In this document: positions 1 to 7,828 of the stretch, one piece after another
How positions within the stretch are numbered: position 1 is the stretch's first letter
Layout: each line of letters starts with the position of its first letter
From: Terriglobia bacterium
GTDB taxonomy: Bacteria; Acidobacteriota; Vicinamibacteria; Vicinamibacterales; CAVVIG01
NCBI GenBank assembly: GCA_020073005.1
Contig: JAIQFX010000009.1
Coordinates: 21,752-85,751, forward strand
Direction of reading: 5' to 3'
DNA length: 64,000 bases
The notes under the pieces: generated by a model
Told to the model about the DNA's origin: nothing
The model's input: the letters and a program-made list of their open reading frames with translations, nothing else
The model's database searches: none
Translations under genes and position numbers: made by a program

Positions 1-292
1 TCACGTGCGGGATTCCATAGAGAAGGATGGCGCCGGTGCACATCGCGCACGGCGACAGCGTCGTGTAGATGACGCACTCGCGGTAGACGGACGCGGGCTG
101 CCGTCCGGCGCGCTCCAGTGCGTCCATCTCGCCGTGCAGGATCGCGCTCCCCTGCTGCACGCGGCGGTTGTGGCCGCGGCCGAGGATGGCGCCGCGGTGC
201 ACGAGCACCGAGCCGATCGGAATGCCGCCTTCCGCCAGTCCGCGCCCGGCTTCGTCGATGGCCGCCTGCAGGAACGCGTCGGCGTCGTCCAC
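1..292 (-). CDS. Nucleoside/cytosine deaminase, C-terminus cut by window edge
   Basis: Zinc-dependent deaminase of the cytidine/deoxycytidylate superfamily, most like yeast-type cytosine deaminase. These enzymes hydrolyse an exocyclic amino group of a pyrimidine or related base in the cytoplasm. The 97 visible codons contain both zinc motifs: HGEMDAL near residue 53 (His ligand and catalytic Glu) and PCAMC near residue 81 (two Cys ligands). The GTG start at 292 follows an in-frame TGA at 308-310, so the start is well constrained, although no ATG is present. It is divergent from the amidase gene. The family is usually about 150-160 residues, so roughly a third lies outside the window. The exact substrate (cytosine, guanine or a tRNA adenosine) cannot be told from this fragment. 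Confidence 0.85.
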   Translation of the reverse strand, partial: MDDADAFLQAAIDEAGRGLAEGGIPIGSVLVHRGAILGRGHNRRVQQGSAILHGEMDALERAGRQPASVYRECVIYTTLSPCAMCTGAILLYGIPHV

Positions 293-382
293 AGGCGCGA
301 TTGTGCCTCAAGCGCGGGGCTTTCGATACAATGGTTCATCCCGTTCACCTCTCGCGCCCCTCTCGCCGGATTCATCGTCGCG

Positions 383-1867
383 TTGCTGGTCGCGCGTGCG
401 GCCGTCTTGTCGAGCCAGTCTCCACAAATCTCGCAGGCGCAGCCCTCGCAGGCGCCCGCGCTCACGCTGCTGGCCAGGGACGGACGGCGGACGCTGCCGC
501 TGACCGTCACCGGCGATCAGGAATTCGTCGCGCTCGACGATCTCGCGACGGCGTTCCAGCTCGCCGTGCGCGAGGAGTCGCTCGGCGCGATCACCGTGTC
601 CTCCAAGGGCAAGACGATCGTCGTCCAGCCGGCGCAGGCGCTCGCGTCGGTGTCGGGCCGGCTGATTGCGCTGCCCGCGCCGCTCACCCGCAGCGGACGG
701 CGATGGCTCGTGCCGGTGGAGTTCATCAGCCGCGCGCTCGCCACGATCTACGACGTCAAGCTGGATCTCCGGAAGCCGTCGCGGCTGCTCATCGTCGGCG
801 ATCTTCGCGTGCCGCGGATCCAGCTGCGCTACGACGCGGTCGGCACGTCGGGCCGCCTGACGATCGACGCGACGCCGCGCGCGACGAGCACGATCACGCA
901 GGAGAACGACCGTCTCTCGGTCAAGTTCGACGCTGACGCGCTCGACGTCCCGAGTCCGGTGCTGCCGGGTCTCGGCGCGCAAGGACTCGTCCTGGCGGTG
1001 CACCTGATCGATCCATCCGTGCTCGCGTTCGACGTCGGACCGCGGTTCGCCGGCTTCAAGGCCAGCACGCAGACGCTGGAATCGACGCTGCGCGTCGTCA
1101 TCGATCTGGCCGCGCTGGCGGAAACCGCGCCCGCACCCGCGCCGCCGGCCGGACGCGCGGCGCCGGATCTGCCGGCACTGGGCCAGGCGACGCCGCCCTT
1201 CCGCACGCTCGTGATCGATCCGGGCCACGGCGGCGGCGACGATACCGGTGCCGCCGGCGCGAGCGGCGCGAAGGAAAAGGATCTCGCGCTCGCCATCGCG
1301 CGGCGCGCCAAGGCGGCGATCGAAGGCCGGCTCGGCATCCGCGTGCTCCTCACGCGAGACGACGATCGCCACGTCGGGATCGACGAACGCACGGCGATGG
1401 CGAACAACAACAAGGCGGACCTCTTCATCAGCCTCCACGCCAGCGCGTCGCCGCGGCCCGCGGCGGCGGGCGCGACGATCTTCTATGCCGCGTTCGACAC
1501 GGGATCCGTGCCGGCGTCGAGCGCGGACCGCGTGCCGGCGTTCAACGGCGTCATGCGCGAGATCGAGCTCGTGCCGTGGGAGCTCGCGCAGAGCCGGCAC
1601 CTCGATCAGTCGACGTCGTTCGCCGAGCTGCTCGAGACGCAGCTCCGCGATCGGATTCCGCTCGCCGGCGAGGCGGTCGCCAGCGCGCCGCTGCGCGTGC
1701 TCGAGTCGGCGAACATGCCGGCCGTCCTCATCGAGCTCGGCTACCTGACCAACGGCGATCAGGAAACGCTGCTGACCGGCGACGCGTTCGCGAACACGTT
1801 CGTGCAGGCGCTCGCCGACGCGGTCGTCAGATACCGCGACGCGCAGGCCGCCGGAGGCGCGCGCTGA
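383..1867 (+). CDS. N-acetylmuramoyl-L-alanine amidase (Amidase_3) with AMIN domain
   Basis: Periplasmic zinc amidase that cuts the bond between N-acetylmuramic acid and L-alanine in peptidoglycan during cell separation. Order of parts: hydrophobic export segment, a copper-amine-oxidase-N-like fold (about 500-800), an AMIN-like beta domain (about 810-1110), an Ala/Pro linker, then Amidase_3 from about 1200. Zinc and catalytic residues are visible as DPGHGG, the Glu of KEKD, SLHAS and the Glu of VLIELGYLTN. The start is uncertain. The frame is open to position 5 but overlaps the divergent deaminase. A natural signal peptide would begin near 338 (ATC), while the first usable TTG is at 383. A TACAAT box lies at 327-332. 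The stop overlaps the next start (TGATGA), so the two genes are translationally coupled. Confidence 0.88.
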   Translation: MLVARAAVLSSQSPQISQAQPSQAPALTLLARDGRRTLPLTVTGDQEFVALDDLATAFQLAVREESLGAITVSSKGKTIVVQPAQALASVSGRLIALPAPLTRSGRRWLVPVEFISRALATIYDVKLDLRKPSRLLIVGDLRVPRIQLRYDAVGTSGRLTIDATPRATSTITQENDRLSVKFDADALDVPSPVLPGLGAQGLVLAVHLIDPSVLAFDVGPRFAGFKASTQTLESTLRVVIDLAALAETAPAPAPPAGRAAPDLPALGQATPPFRTLVIDPGHGGGDDTGAAGASGAKEKDLALAIARRAKAAIEGRLGIRVLLTRDDDRHVGIDERTAMANNNKADLFISLHASASPRPAAAGATIFYAAFDTGSVPASSADRVPAFNGVMREIELVPWELAQSRHLDQSTSFAELLETQLRDRIPLAGEAVASAPLRVLESANMPAVLIELGYLTNGDQETLLTGDAFANTFVQALADAVVRYRDAQAAGGAR

Positions 1868-2436
1868 TGACACAGCGCCACATCGCCATCGCGACGGTCC
1901 TGCTGGCCGCGGTCGTTCTGGGCCTCGTGCTCTTCGTCGGCCTGCCGCGGCTGAAGCGCCGGACGCCGGCCCGGGCCGTCGCCGCCGCTCCCACCGCCTC
2001 GGCATCGCAGGGCCGCAAGATCAAAGCGCACCTGTTCTACGTCGCCGAGGACGGCGCGCACCTGACAAGCGTCGAGCGCGACATCGCGTACGGCGAGACC
2101 GCCGGCGACCAGGCGCGCGAGATCATCACCGCGCAGATCGCGCCCGTGCCCGCGCCGATCGTGTCGGCCGTGCCGGCGGGCACGACGCTGCGCGCCGTGT
2201 TCATCGCCGACGGCGGCACCGCGTACGTCGATCTGAGCCGCGAGGTCGCGTCCGCGCATCCCGGCGGCACGATCGACGAGCTGCTCACCGTCTACACGAT
2301 CGTCGACGCCCTGACCGTGAATCTGCCCGCCATCACGTCCGTGCAGGTGCTCGTCGACGGCAAGGAAGTGGACACGCTCGCCGGCCACGTCGATCTGCGC
2401 CGCCCGCTGATCAGGAACCTCGGATGGGTACAATGA
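1867..2436 (+). CDS. GerMN domain protein, membrane anchored
   Basis: A 189-residue protein with one N-terminal membrane segment (IAIATVLLAAVVLGLVLFVG) followed by an Ala-rich linker and a GerMN domain. The domain is recognisable from its order of elements: a strand with LFYVAEDG, the AREIITAQIAPV helix, AVFIADGGTAYVDLSRE, and an ELLTVYTIVDALTVNLP helix leading to VQVLVDGKEVDTLAGHVDL. GerMN domains occur in spore germination proteins and also next to cell-wall amidases in non-sporulating bacteria, where they are thought to assist wall remodelling. The ATG overlaps the amidase stop by one base, which supports a shared envelope role. The gene is followed by a large hairpin repeat and then rph. 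Confidence 0.82.
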   Translation: MTQRHIAIATVLLAAVVLGLVLFVGLPRLKRRTPARAVAAAPTASASQGRKIKAHLFYVAEDGAHLTSVERDIAYGETAGDQAREIITAQIAPVPAPIVSAVPAGTTLRAVFIADGGTAYVDLSREVASAHPGGTIDELLTVYTIVDALTVNLPAITSVQVLVDGKEVDTLAGHVDLRRPLIRNLGWVQ

Positions 2437-2438
2437 AG

Positions 2439-2502
2439 AGCTGTCGGCTCTCAGCTTTCAGCTGTCAGCAGCTGAGAGCCGAAAGCTGAGAGCTGACAGC
2501 TA
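2439..2502. repeat. Long imperfect palindrome between the GerMN gene and rph
   Basis: Two arms of about 31 bases, built from the words CAGCTTTCAG and GAGAGC, face each other almost without a loop and match at all but three positions. Transcribed, it would form a long hairpin directly after the GerMN stop and 14 bases before the rph start. It could act as an attenuator, processing site or mobile palindromic repeat. No U-tract follows it. Confidence 0.8.
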
Positions 2503-2516
2503 CACCAAAGGATTCC

Positions 2517-3248
2517 ATGCGCTCCGATCAACGCCCGGCCGACCAGCTCCGCGAGACGACTCTGACTGCGAACTACCTGATGCACGCCGAAGGCTCCGTG
2601 CTGATCGACGCGGGGCGCACGCGCGTCATCTGCGCGGCCAGCGTCGAAGATCGCGTTCCGCCGTTCCTCCGCAACACGGGCAAGGGCTGGGTGACGGCCG
2701 AGTACGGCATGCTGCCGCGCGCCACCAGCACGCGGACGCAGCGCGAGGCGTCGGCGGGAAAAATCGGCGGGCGCACGCAGGAAATCCAGCGCCTCATCGG
2801 GCGATCGCTCCGCTCGGTCACGAACCTGGCCGCGCTCGGCGAGCGGACCATCTGGATCGACTGCGACGTCCTGCAGGCGGACGGCGGCACGCGAACGGCG
2901 TCCATCACGGGCGCGTTCGTCGCGCTCGCGCTCGCGCTCGAGAAGCTGCGCGCGCGCGACGCCATCAAGAGCATCCCGCTCAGCGACTACGTCGCCGCGA
3001 CGAGCGTCGGCATCGTCGACGGCGAGCCGCTGCTCGATCTGGCGTACGACGATGACAGCCGGGCGGATGTGGACATGAACATCGTGAAGACCGGCGACGG
3101 CCGGTTCATCGAAGTGCAGGGCACGGCGGAGGCGATGCCGTTCGGCCGCGACGCGCTGCTGACGCTGCTCGATCTGGCGGACCAGGGGATCACGCAGCTC
3201 GTCGAGAAGCAGCGCGCGATCGTCGGACATCTTGTAAGAGCACGGTGA
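2517..3248 (+). CDS. rph: Ribonuclease PH
   Basis: Phosphate-dependent 3'-5' exoribonuclease that trims the 3' ends of tRNA precursors and works as a hexamer in the cytoplasm. The 243-residue length is normal for the family. Hallmarks include the N-terminal Arg/Asp segment, [55 protein letters not shown], and the phosphate-site region [18 protein letters not shown]. The ATG at 2517 is the natural start. Pairing with rdgB downstream (though here on the opposite strand) is a common bacterial arrangement. The gene ends two bases before an intergenic repeat that also occurs at 53265. Confidence 0.97.
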   Translation: MRSDQRPADQLRETTLTANYLMHAEGSVLIDAGRTRVICAASVEDRVPPFLRNTGKGWVTAEYGMLPRATSTRTQREASAGKIGGRTQEIQRLIGRSLRSVTNLAALGERTIWIDCDVLQADGGTRTASITGAFVALALALEKLRARDAIKSIPLSDYVAATSVGIVDGEPLLDLAYDDDSRADVDMNIVKTGDGRFIEVQGTAEAMPFGRDALLTLLDLADQGITQLVEKQRAIVGHLVRAR

Positions 3249-3332
3249 CGACGATCAACGCAGAAACCGCAGAACACGCAGAAACTCAATTGGTTGCTCT
3301 GCGAGTTCAGCGGGTTCTGCGTTGTACGTCGT
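3249..3332. repeat. CTGCG-type intergenic repeat, inverted pair
   Basis: The sequence ACGATCAACGCAGAAACCGC at 3251-3270 recurs exactly in reverse complement at 53281-53300. Within this copy the left arm is mirrored by GGTTCTGCGTTGTACGTCG near 3314-3332, so the element is an inverted pair around a short core. It fills the rph-ogt gap. A related run of CTCTGCG words encodes the N-terminus of the protein starting at 6848. Confidence 0.75.
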
Positions 3333-3339
3333 GTGGCGT

Positions 3340-3873
3340 ATGAAACTCTCGAGAGCCATCCTCAAGACGCCGCTCGACGACATGCTCGCGTTGTCGTCGG
3401 AGGCGGGCCTCTGCGCGCTGGAATTCACGGGACCGCGCCGGCGGCTGCCGCGCCTCGACGCGCGCCTCCGCCGCTGGTTCCCGCCGCACGAGATCGTCGA
3501 CGACGACCCGCCGGTCATCAGGAAGACCCGCGAATGGCTGCGCGCGTACTTCGAGGGCACGAACGCCGACATCAGCGGGATCCCCCTCGACATGCGCGGC
3601 GCGCCGTTCGAGCTGCGGGTGTGGGAGACGCTGCGGGCGATTCCGCCGGGCGAGACGACGAGCTACGGCGCGATCGCGAAAGCCGTGGGATCGCCGGACG
3701 CGGCGCGCGCCGTGGGCGCGGCCAACGGCGCGAATCCGATCGCGATCATCGTGCCCTGCCACCGCGTCATCGGCGCGTCTGGATCGCTGACCGGCTACGG
3801 CGGCGGCCTCGACAAGAAGACGTGGCTGATCAACCACGAGCGCCGCTGGCGGCGGGACTTGTTCAGCCTGTAG
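3340..3873 (+). CDS. ogt: Methylated-DNA--protein-cysteine methyltransferase
   Basis: Suicide DNA-repair enzyme that moves the methyl group of O6-methylguanine (and O4-methylthymine) to its own cysteine. The active-site motif PCHRVIG is at about residue 138, preceded by the DNA-binding helix (GETTSYGAIAKAVGSPDAARAVG, where the Arg finger lies) and followed by LTGYGGGLDKKTWL. I chose the ATG at 3340 rather than an upstream TTG at 3322 because the TTG lies inside a repeat and would add residues not seen in the family. At 177 residues the protein matches Ogt size. The TAG stop is the first triplet of the repeat at 3870, and the gene converges on rdgB. Confidence 0.93.
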   Translation: MKLSRAILKTPLDDMLALSSEAGLCALEFTGPRRRLPRLDARLRRWFPPHEIVDDDPPVIRKTREWLRAYFEGTNADISGIPLDMRGAPFELRVWETLRAIPPGETTSYGAIAKAVGSPDAARAVGAANGANPIAIIVPCHRVIGASGSLTGYGGGLDKKTWLINHERRWRRDLFSL

Positions 3874-3894
3874 CGCGAGCCTTTCAGGCGAGCG
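3870..3894 (+). repeat. GTAGCGCGAG repeat, copy 1 (stop codons of ogt and rdgB)
   Basis: Copy of the dispersed repeat GTAGCGCGAGCCTTTCAGG plus CGAGCG. Its TAG is the ogt stop codon. Read on the other strand, its TGA is the rdgB stop codon. The core GCCT-TTC-AGGC can fold as a short hairpin. Related copies are at 9719, 12788, 22362 and 36637. Confidence 0.85.
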
Positions 3895-4474
3895 TGGCGA
3901 GAAACGCCGCGAGTTTCCGGAACGCCGCGCCGCGATGGCTCACCTCGCCCTTGCGGTTCCCGACTTCGGCGAGCGTCGCGTTGAACGGCGGATAGAAGAA
4001 GATCGGGTCGTAGCCGAACCCGCCCTCGCCCTTCGGCGCCGGCGCAATCCGTCCTTCGACCGTGCCGCGCGCCTCGAAGAGCACGCGGTCGCCCCTGGCG
4101 AGCGCGAGCGCGCACACGAACCGGGCCGGGCTGTCGAGCGCGCGCCGCTGGCGCAACGCGTCGTAGATCAGGAGGAACTTCTCCGGATACGTGGCATTCG
4201 TCCCGCCATACCGCGCCGATTCGACGCCGGGCGCGCCGTCCAGCGCGTCGATCTCGAGTCCGGAGTCTTCCGCGACCGTCAGCTCGCCCGTGAACGCGGC
4301 GTAGGAGAGCGCTTTGGCGCGCGCGTTCTCCTCGAACGTCCGTCCGGTCTCGTCCGGCGCCGCCAACTGGGGCCACGCGGCCAGCGTCTTAATCTCGTAG
4401 GGCACGCCGGCCAGCAGTTCCCGAATCTCGCGTACTTTGTCCGGATTGCTTGTCGCGACGACGAGCGCGGTCAC
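3884..4474 (-). CDS. rdgB: RdgB/HAM1 non-canonical purine NTP pyrophosphatase
   Basis: Removes ITP, XTP and dITP from the nucleotide pool by hydrolysis to the monophosphate, preventing their incorporation into DNA or RNA. The 196-residue protein carries the family signature from end to end: VVATSNPDKVREI at the N-terminus, the FEENARAKA metal site, AEDSGLEIDALDGAPGVESARY, FVCALALARG, GEGGFGYDPIFFYP, and the C-terminal SHRGAAFRKL. It starts with GTG at 4474. Seven bases upstream of that GTG, on the minus strand, is TAGACT, so the mRNA may be leaderless. The stop codon lies inside the repeat shared with ogt. Confidence 0.96.
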   Translation of the reverse strand: MTALVVATSNPDKVREIRELLAGVPYEIKTLAAWPQLAAPDETGRTFEENARAKALSYAAFTGELTVAEDSGLEIDALDGAPGVESARYGGTNATYPEKFLLIYDALRQRRALDSPARFVCALALARGDRVLFEARGTVEGRIAPAPKGEGGFGYDPIFFYPPFNATLAEVGNRKGEVSHRGAAFRKLAAFLATLA

Positions 4475-4481
4475 GGGCCGT

Positions 4482-4487
4482 AGTCTA
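4482..4487 (-). promoter_or_regulatory. Candidate -10 box for rdgB
   Basis: TAGACT on the minus strand, separated by only 7 bases from the GTG start. No convincing -35 is visible. The short gap suggests a leaderless transcript. Confidence 0.45.
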
Positions 4488-4530
4488 GCTTATGAAAAAA
4501 ATGGGCCGGGTACGCGCCGGACGCCTGTCC

Positions 4531-4538
4531 TATAGAAT
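4531..4538 (+). promoter_or_regulatory. Candidate -10 box for the MoxR-associated operon
   Basis: TATAGAAT, ending 9 bases before the GTG at 4548 and facing away from the rdgB promoter 44 bases away. It is the only good -10 candidate before the seven-gene operon. Confidence 0.45.
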
Positions 4539-4547
4539 GAGCGCCTG

Positions 4548-6851
4548 GTGCTCGAGAGCCTCTTCCGCTTCCTCTTCAAGTACCCGCCCCTCATGTTCCA
4601 GCAGGGCGATTTCACCTGGGGGCTGTCGCGCCCGGTGCTGCTGGCGGTGGCGGCGGGTCTCGCGGTCGCCGTCGGCGCGCTGCTGACGTACCGCGGTGTG
4701 CCGGCCGTCGAGCGGCTGCGCGATCGCGCGGTCCTCATCGGACTGCGCCTCGGCGCGCTCGCGATCCTGCTCTTCTGTCTGTTCCGGCCGACGCTGATCC
4801 TCAAGGCGGCGGTCCCGCAGCAGAATTTTCTCGGCGTCCTCGTCGACGACTCGCGCAGCATGATGATCGCGGATCTCGACGGCAAGCCGCGCAGCGCGTT
4901 CATCCAGGAACAACTGGCCGGCAAGGACGCGAAGCTGCTGTCGGCGCTCTCGCAGCGCTTCGTCCTCCGCTTCTTCAGCTTCGCGTCGTCTTCGGGCCGC
5001 GTCGCGACGGCCGCCGGCGCGAAGTTCGACGGCACGGCCACCCGGCTCGCGCCCGCGCTCGAGCGCGCGCGCGACGAGCTGTCGGGCCTGCCGCTCGCCG
5101 GGCTCGTGATGGTCACCGACGGCGCGGACACATCCGATGCGGCGATCGACGAGACGCTCGCGAGCCTCAAAGCGCGATCGATTCCCGTGTTCACCGTCGG
5201 CGTCGGCGCTGAAAAATTCCAGCGCGACATCCAGGTCACACGAGTTGAAACGCCGCGGTCCGTCCTGAAGGGTTCCGCGATGGTCGTCGACGTCGTGCTG
5301 TCGCAGACCGGCTACGGCGGCCAGAAGGTCCCGATCACCGTTGAAGACGATGGCCGGTTGATCAGCACGCAGGAAGTCGCGCTGCCGCCCGACGGCGAGT
5401 CCGCGACCGTCAAGGTGCGCTTCACCGCCGCCGAGGCCGGCGCGCGCGTGTTCCGCTTCAAGGTGCCCGTGCAGACGGGCGAGCAGGTCACGCAGAACAA
5501 TTCGCGCGACGCGCTGATGCAGGTCAACGATCGCGTCGAGAAGGTCCTCTACTACGAAGGCGAGCCGCGGTCGGAGATGAAGTTCGTCAGCCGCGCGCTC
5601 GAGCAGGACGCCAACCTGAAGCTCGCCGACGACAAGAATCTGCAGGTCGTCACGCTCGTCCGCACGGCCGAGAACAAGTACTACCGGCAGCACGTCAGCA
5701 GCCCGGACGAGGTCGTCGGCGGATTTCCGCGAACGCGCGAAGAGCTGTTCGCCTACCGCGCGCTCATCCTCGGCAGCGTCGAAGCGGCGTCGTTCACGCC
5801 CGAACAGCTGCGGATGATCGCGGACTTCGTCAACAAGCGCGGCGGCGCGCTCCTGATGCTCGGCGGCCGGCGCTCGTTCGCCGAAGGCGGCTGGGGCGGG
5901 ACGCCGGTCGGAGACGTGCTTCCGGTCGTCCTCGCCGGTGCGCCGAACACGAAGTACTTCACGCCGCTCACGGTCAGGCCGACCCGCGCGGGCGCGACGT
6001 TCCCGGTCACGCAACTGATGGCGACCGAAGACGCGTCGGACAAGAAGTGGGACGCAATGCCGGACTTGTCCGCCGTCAATCCCGTCCGCGAGGCCAAGCC
6101 GGGCGCGACGATTCTGCTGACGGGCGCCGACAAGACGCGGCAGGAGCACATCGTCCTCGCGTATCAGCGCTACGGCCGCGGCAAGGCGATCGCCATGCCG
6201 GTGCAGGACGTGTGGACGTGGCGCATGGACGCGAAGATGGCGGTCACCGACACGACGCACTCGATGTTCTGGCGCCGGATGGTGCGCTGGATGGTGGACG
6301 GCGTGCCCGAGCAGGTGAACATCTCGACGACCGCGGATCGCGTCGAGCCGGGCGAGCCCGTGAAGCTCGCGGCCGAGATTCTCGACGGCGCGTACGTCGA
6401 AGTGAACGACAGCCGCGTCGTCGCGCACATCACGTCGCCGTCGGGCAAGACGACGGATTTGCCCGTGGACTGGACGGTTTCGCGCGACGGCGACTACCGC
6501 ACGAGCTTCGTGCCGGATGAACCCGGCGTCTACGGCATCAAGGTGACGGCCGAGCGAGCGAGCAAGACGCTGGGCACCGCCGACATGCACGTGCGCGTGT
6601 CGGCCGGCGACGCCGAGTACTTCGACGCCGCGATGCGCGCGCCGCTGCTGAAGCGCGTGGCCGAGGAAACCGGCGGGCGTTACTTCACGCCGGCGAACGT
6701 GGCGTCGCTGCCGGAAGCCATCAGCTACAGCGGACGCGGCGTGACGGTCGTCGAAGAGCGCGAGTTGTGGGACATGCCGGCGCTGTTTCTCGCGCTGGTC
6801 ACGTTCGTGTTCGCGGAATGGGGCTATCGCCGCATGAAGGGCCTCGCGTGA
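4548..6851 (+). CDS. Large membrane-anchored VWA/glutamine-amidotransferase-like protein
   Basis: First gene of the MoxR-associated operon, 767 residues. The N-terminus carries two membrane segments (PVLLAVAAGLAVAVGALLTY and LIGLRLGALAILLFCLF). A VWA-like domain follows, with FLGVLVDDSRSMMIADLDG as the metal-site region and AGLVMVTDGADTSDAAIDETL as the second motif. Next come Ig-like beta segments, a class I glutamine-amidotransferase-like Rossmann region (AYRALILGSVEAASFTPEQ, RGGALLMLGGRRSFAEGG) and a C-terminal membrane segment (PALFLALVTFVFAEWGYRR). Proteins of this type occur with MoxR/DUF58 genes and are thought to work in envelope biogenesis, but the biochemical role is unknown. No amidotransferase Cys is evident. 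The gene overlaps the next start by 4 bases. Confidence 0.8.
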   Translation: MLESLFRFLFKYPPLMFQQGDFTWGLSRPVLLAVAAGLAVAVGALLTYRGVPAVERLRDRAVLIGLRLGALAILLFCLFRPTLILKAAVPQQNFLGVLVDDSRSMMIADLDGKPRSAFIQEQLAGKDAKLLSALSQRFVLRFFSFASSSGRVATAAGAKFDGTATRLAPALERARDELSGLPLAGLVMVTDGADTSDAAIDETLASLKARSIPVFTVGVGAEKFQRDIQVTRVETPRSVLKGSAMVVDVVLSQTGYGGQKVPITVEDDGRLISTQEVALPPDGESATVKVRFTAAEAGARVFRFKVPVQTGEQVTQNNSRDALMQVNDRVEKVLYYEGEPRSEMKFVSRALEQDANLKLADDKNLQVVTLVRTAENKYYRQHVSSPDEVVGGFPRTREELFAYRALILGSVEAASFTPEQLRMIADFVNKRGGALLMLGGRRSFAEGGWGGTPVGDVLPVVLAGAPNTKYFTPLTVRPTRAGATFPVTQLMATEDASDKKWDAMPDLSAVNPVREAKPGATILLTGADKTRQEHIVLAYQRYGRGKAIAMPVQDVWTWRMDAKMAVTDTTHSMFWRRMVRWMVDGVPEQVNISTTADRVEPGEPVKLAAEILDGAYVEVNDSRVVAHITSPSGKTTDLPVDWTVSRDGDYRTSFVPDEPGVYGIKVTAERASKTLGTADMHVRVSAGDAEYFDAAMRAPLLKRVAEETGGRYFTPANVASLPEAISYSGRGVTVVEERELWDMPALFLALVTFVFAEWGYRRMKGLA

Positions 6852-7828
6852 GTACCAACTTCCTCACTCTGCGCTCTCTGCGATCTCTGCGGTCAAACGT
6901 CTGTCTTTTCGTTCTTCTTCTCGGCTTCGTGCCGTCGTACGCGTTCGCGCAGCAGACGCACGTCCTCGTCGTCGTCGGCGTGCCGGGCGACGAAGAACAC
7001 GCGGCGAACTTCCAGAAGTGGGCGGCGAGCTTCATCGACGCGGCGAAGAAGAAAGAAAGCGTTCCCGACGCGAATATCACGCTGCTCGCGGATCGCAAGG
7101 CGACGCGCGAAGGCGTCACGCAGGCGTTCGCCGATCTCGCCAGGCGGTCGAAGCCGAGCGACACCGTGTTCGTGCTGTTGATCGGACACGGCAGCTTCGA
7201 CGGCACGTCCGCGGCGTTCAATCTGCCGGGGCCCGATCTGACGGCGGCCGACTACGCGAAGCTGCTCGGCACGCTGACGTCCACGCACGTCGTCTTCGTC
7301 GACACGAGCAGCTCGAGCGGCGCGTTTCTCCCGGCCGTGTCGGCGCCGGGCCGCGTCGTCGTGACGGCGACCAAGACCGGCGGCGAGCGCAACGAGACGA
7401 TGTTCCCGGAGTTCTTCATCGCGGCGTTCGGCGATGACGCGGCGGATCGCGATCGCAACGGGCACGTCTCGGTCTTCGAAGCGTTCGAGTACGCCAAGGC
7501 CAAGGTGGCGGAGGCGTTTCAGCAGAAGGGCTATATCCTCACCGAGCACGCGACGCTCGACGAGGGCGGCCTGCCGAGTCTGGCGGCGCAGGCGTTTCTC
7601 GGCACCGGCCGCAGCGATATCACGGCCAAGGTGGACATGAGCGATCCGGCGATGCGGGCGCTCGTCGAGGAGCGCGACAGGCTCGAGCAGGAGATCGCCG
7701 CGCTCAGGCTGCTCAAGGCGTCGATGGATCCGGCGCAGTACGACGCGCAGATGGAAACGCTGCTGACGGACATGGCGCTGAAGACGAAGGCGATTCGCGA
7801 TCTGCAGGCGAAGAAGGACAAGCCGTGA
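6848..7828 (+). CDS. Secreted caspase-like (C13/C14 fold) protein, catalytic Cys absent
   Basis: A 326-residue exported protein. After the signal peptide a caspase-type Rossmann fold can be read: HVLVVVGVPGDEE, ANITLLADRKATREGV, DTVFVLLIGHGSFDG (the His-Gly dyad near residue 111) and HVVFVDTSSSSGAFL, where active family members have an Asp-x-Cys-x-Ser-Gly motif. The Cys position is Ser here, so it may be a pseudo-peptidase or use another nucleophile. The C-terminus is a predicted coiled coil (LVEERDRLEQEIAALRLLK). The first 19 residues, including LRSLRSLRS, are encoded by a CTCTGCG repeat. The GTG start overlaps the previous stop, and the stop overlaps the DUF4159 start. Confidence 0.72.
   Translation: MSTNFLTLRSLRSLRSNVCLFVLLLGFVPSYAFAQQTHVLVVVGVPGDEEHAANFQKWAASFIDAAKKKESVPDANITLLADRKATREGVTQAFADLARRSKPSDTVFVLLIGHGSFDGTSAAFNLPGPDLTAADYAKLLGTLTSTHVVFVDTSSSSGAFLPAVSAPGRVVVTATKTGGERNETMFPEFFIAAFGDDAADRDRNGHVSVFEAFEYAKAKVAEAFQQKGYILTEHATLDEGGLPSLAAQAFLGTGRSDITAKVDMSDPAMRALVEERDRLEQEIAALRLLKASMDPAQYDAQMETLLTDMALKTKAIRDLQAKKDKP
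6859..6895 (+). repeat. CTCTGCG tandem words inside a signal-peptide coding region
   Basis: Three near-identical words (CTCTGCGCT, CTCTGCGAT, CTCTGCGGT) of the family seen between genes at 3249 and 53265. Here they are translated and give the LRSLRSLRS stretch of the caspase-like protein. Confidence 0.7.

Noticed and set aside
4530..6590. Long minus-strand frame opposite the VWA gene
   Set aside because: Composition of His/Arg/Asp/Ala only; no motif; opposite a well-supported gene.
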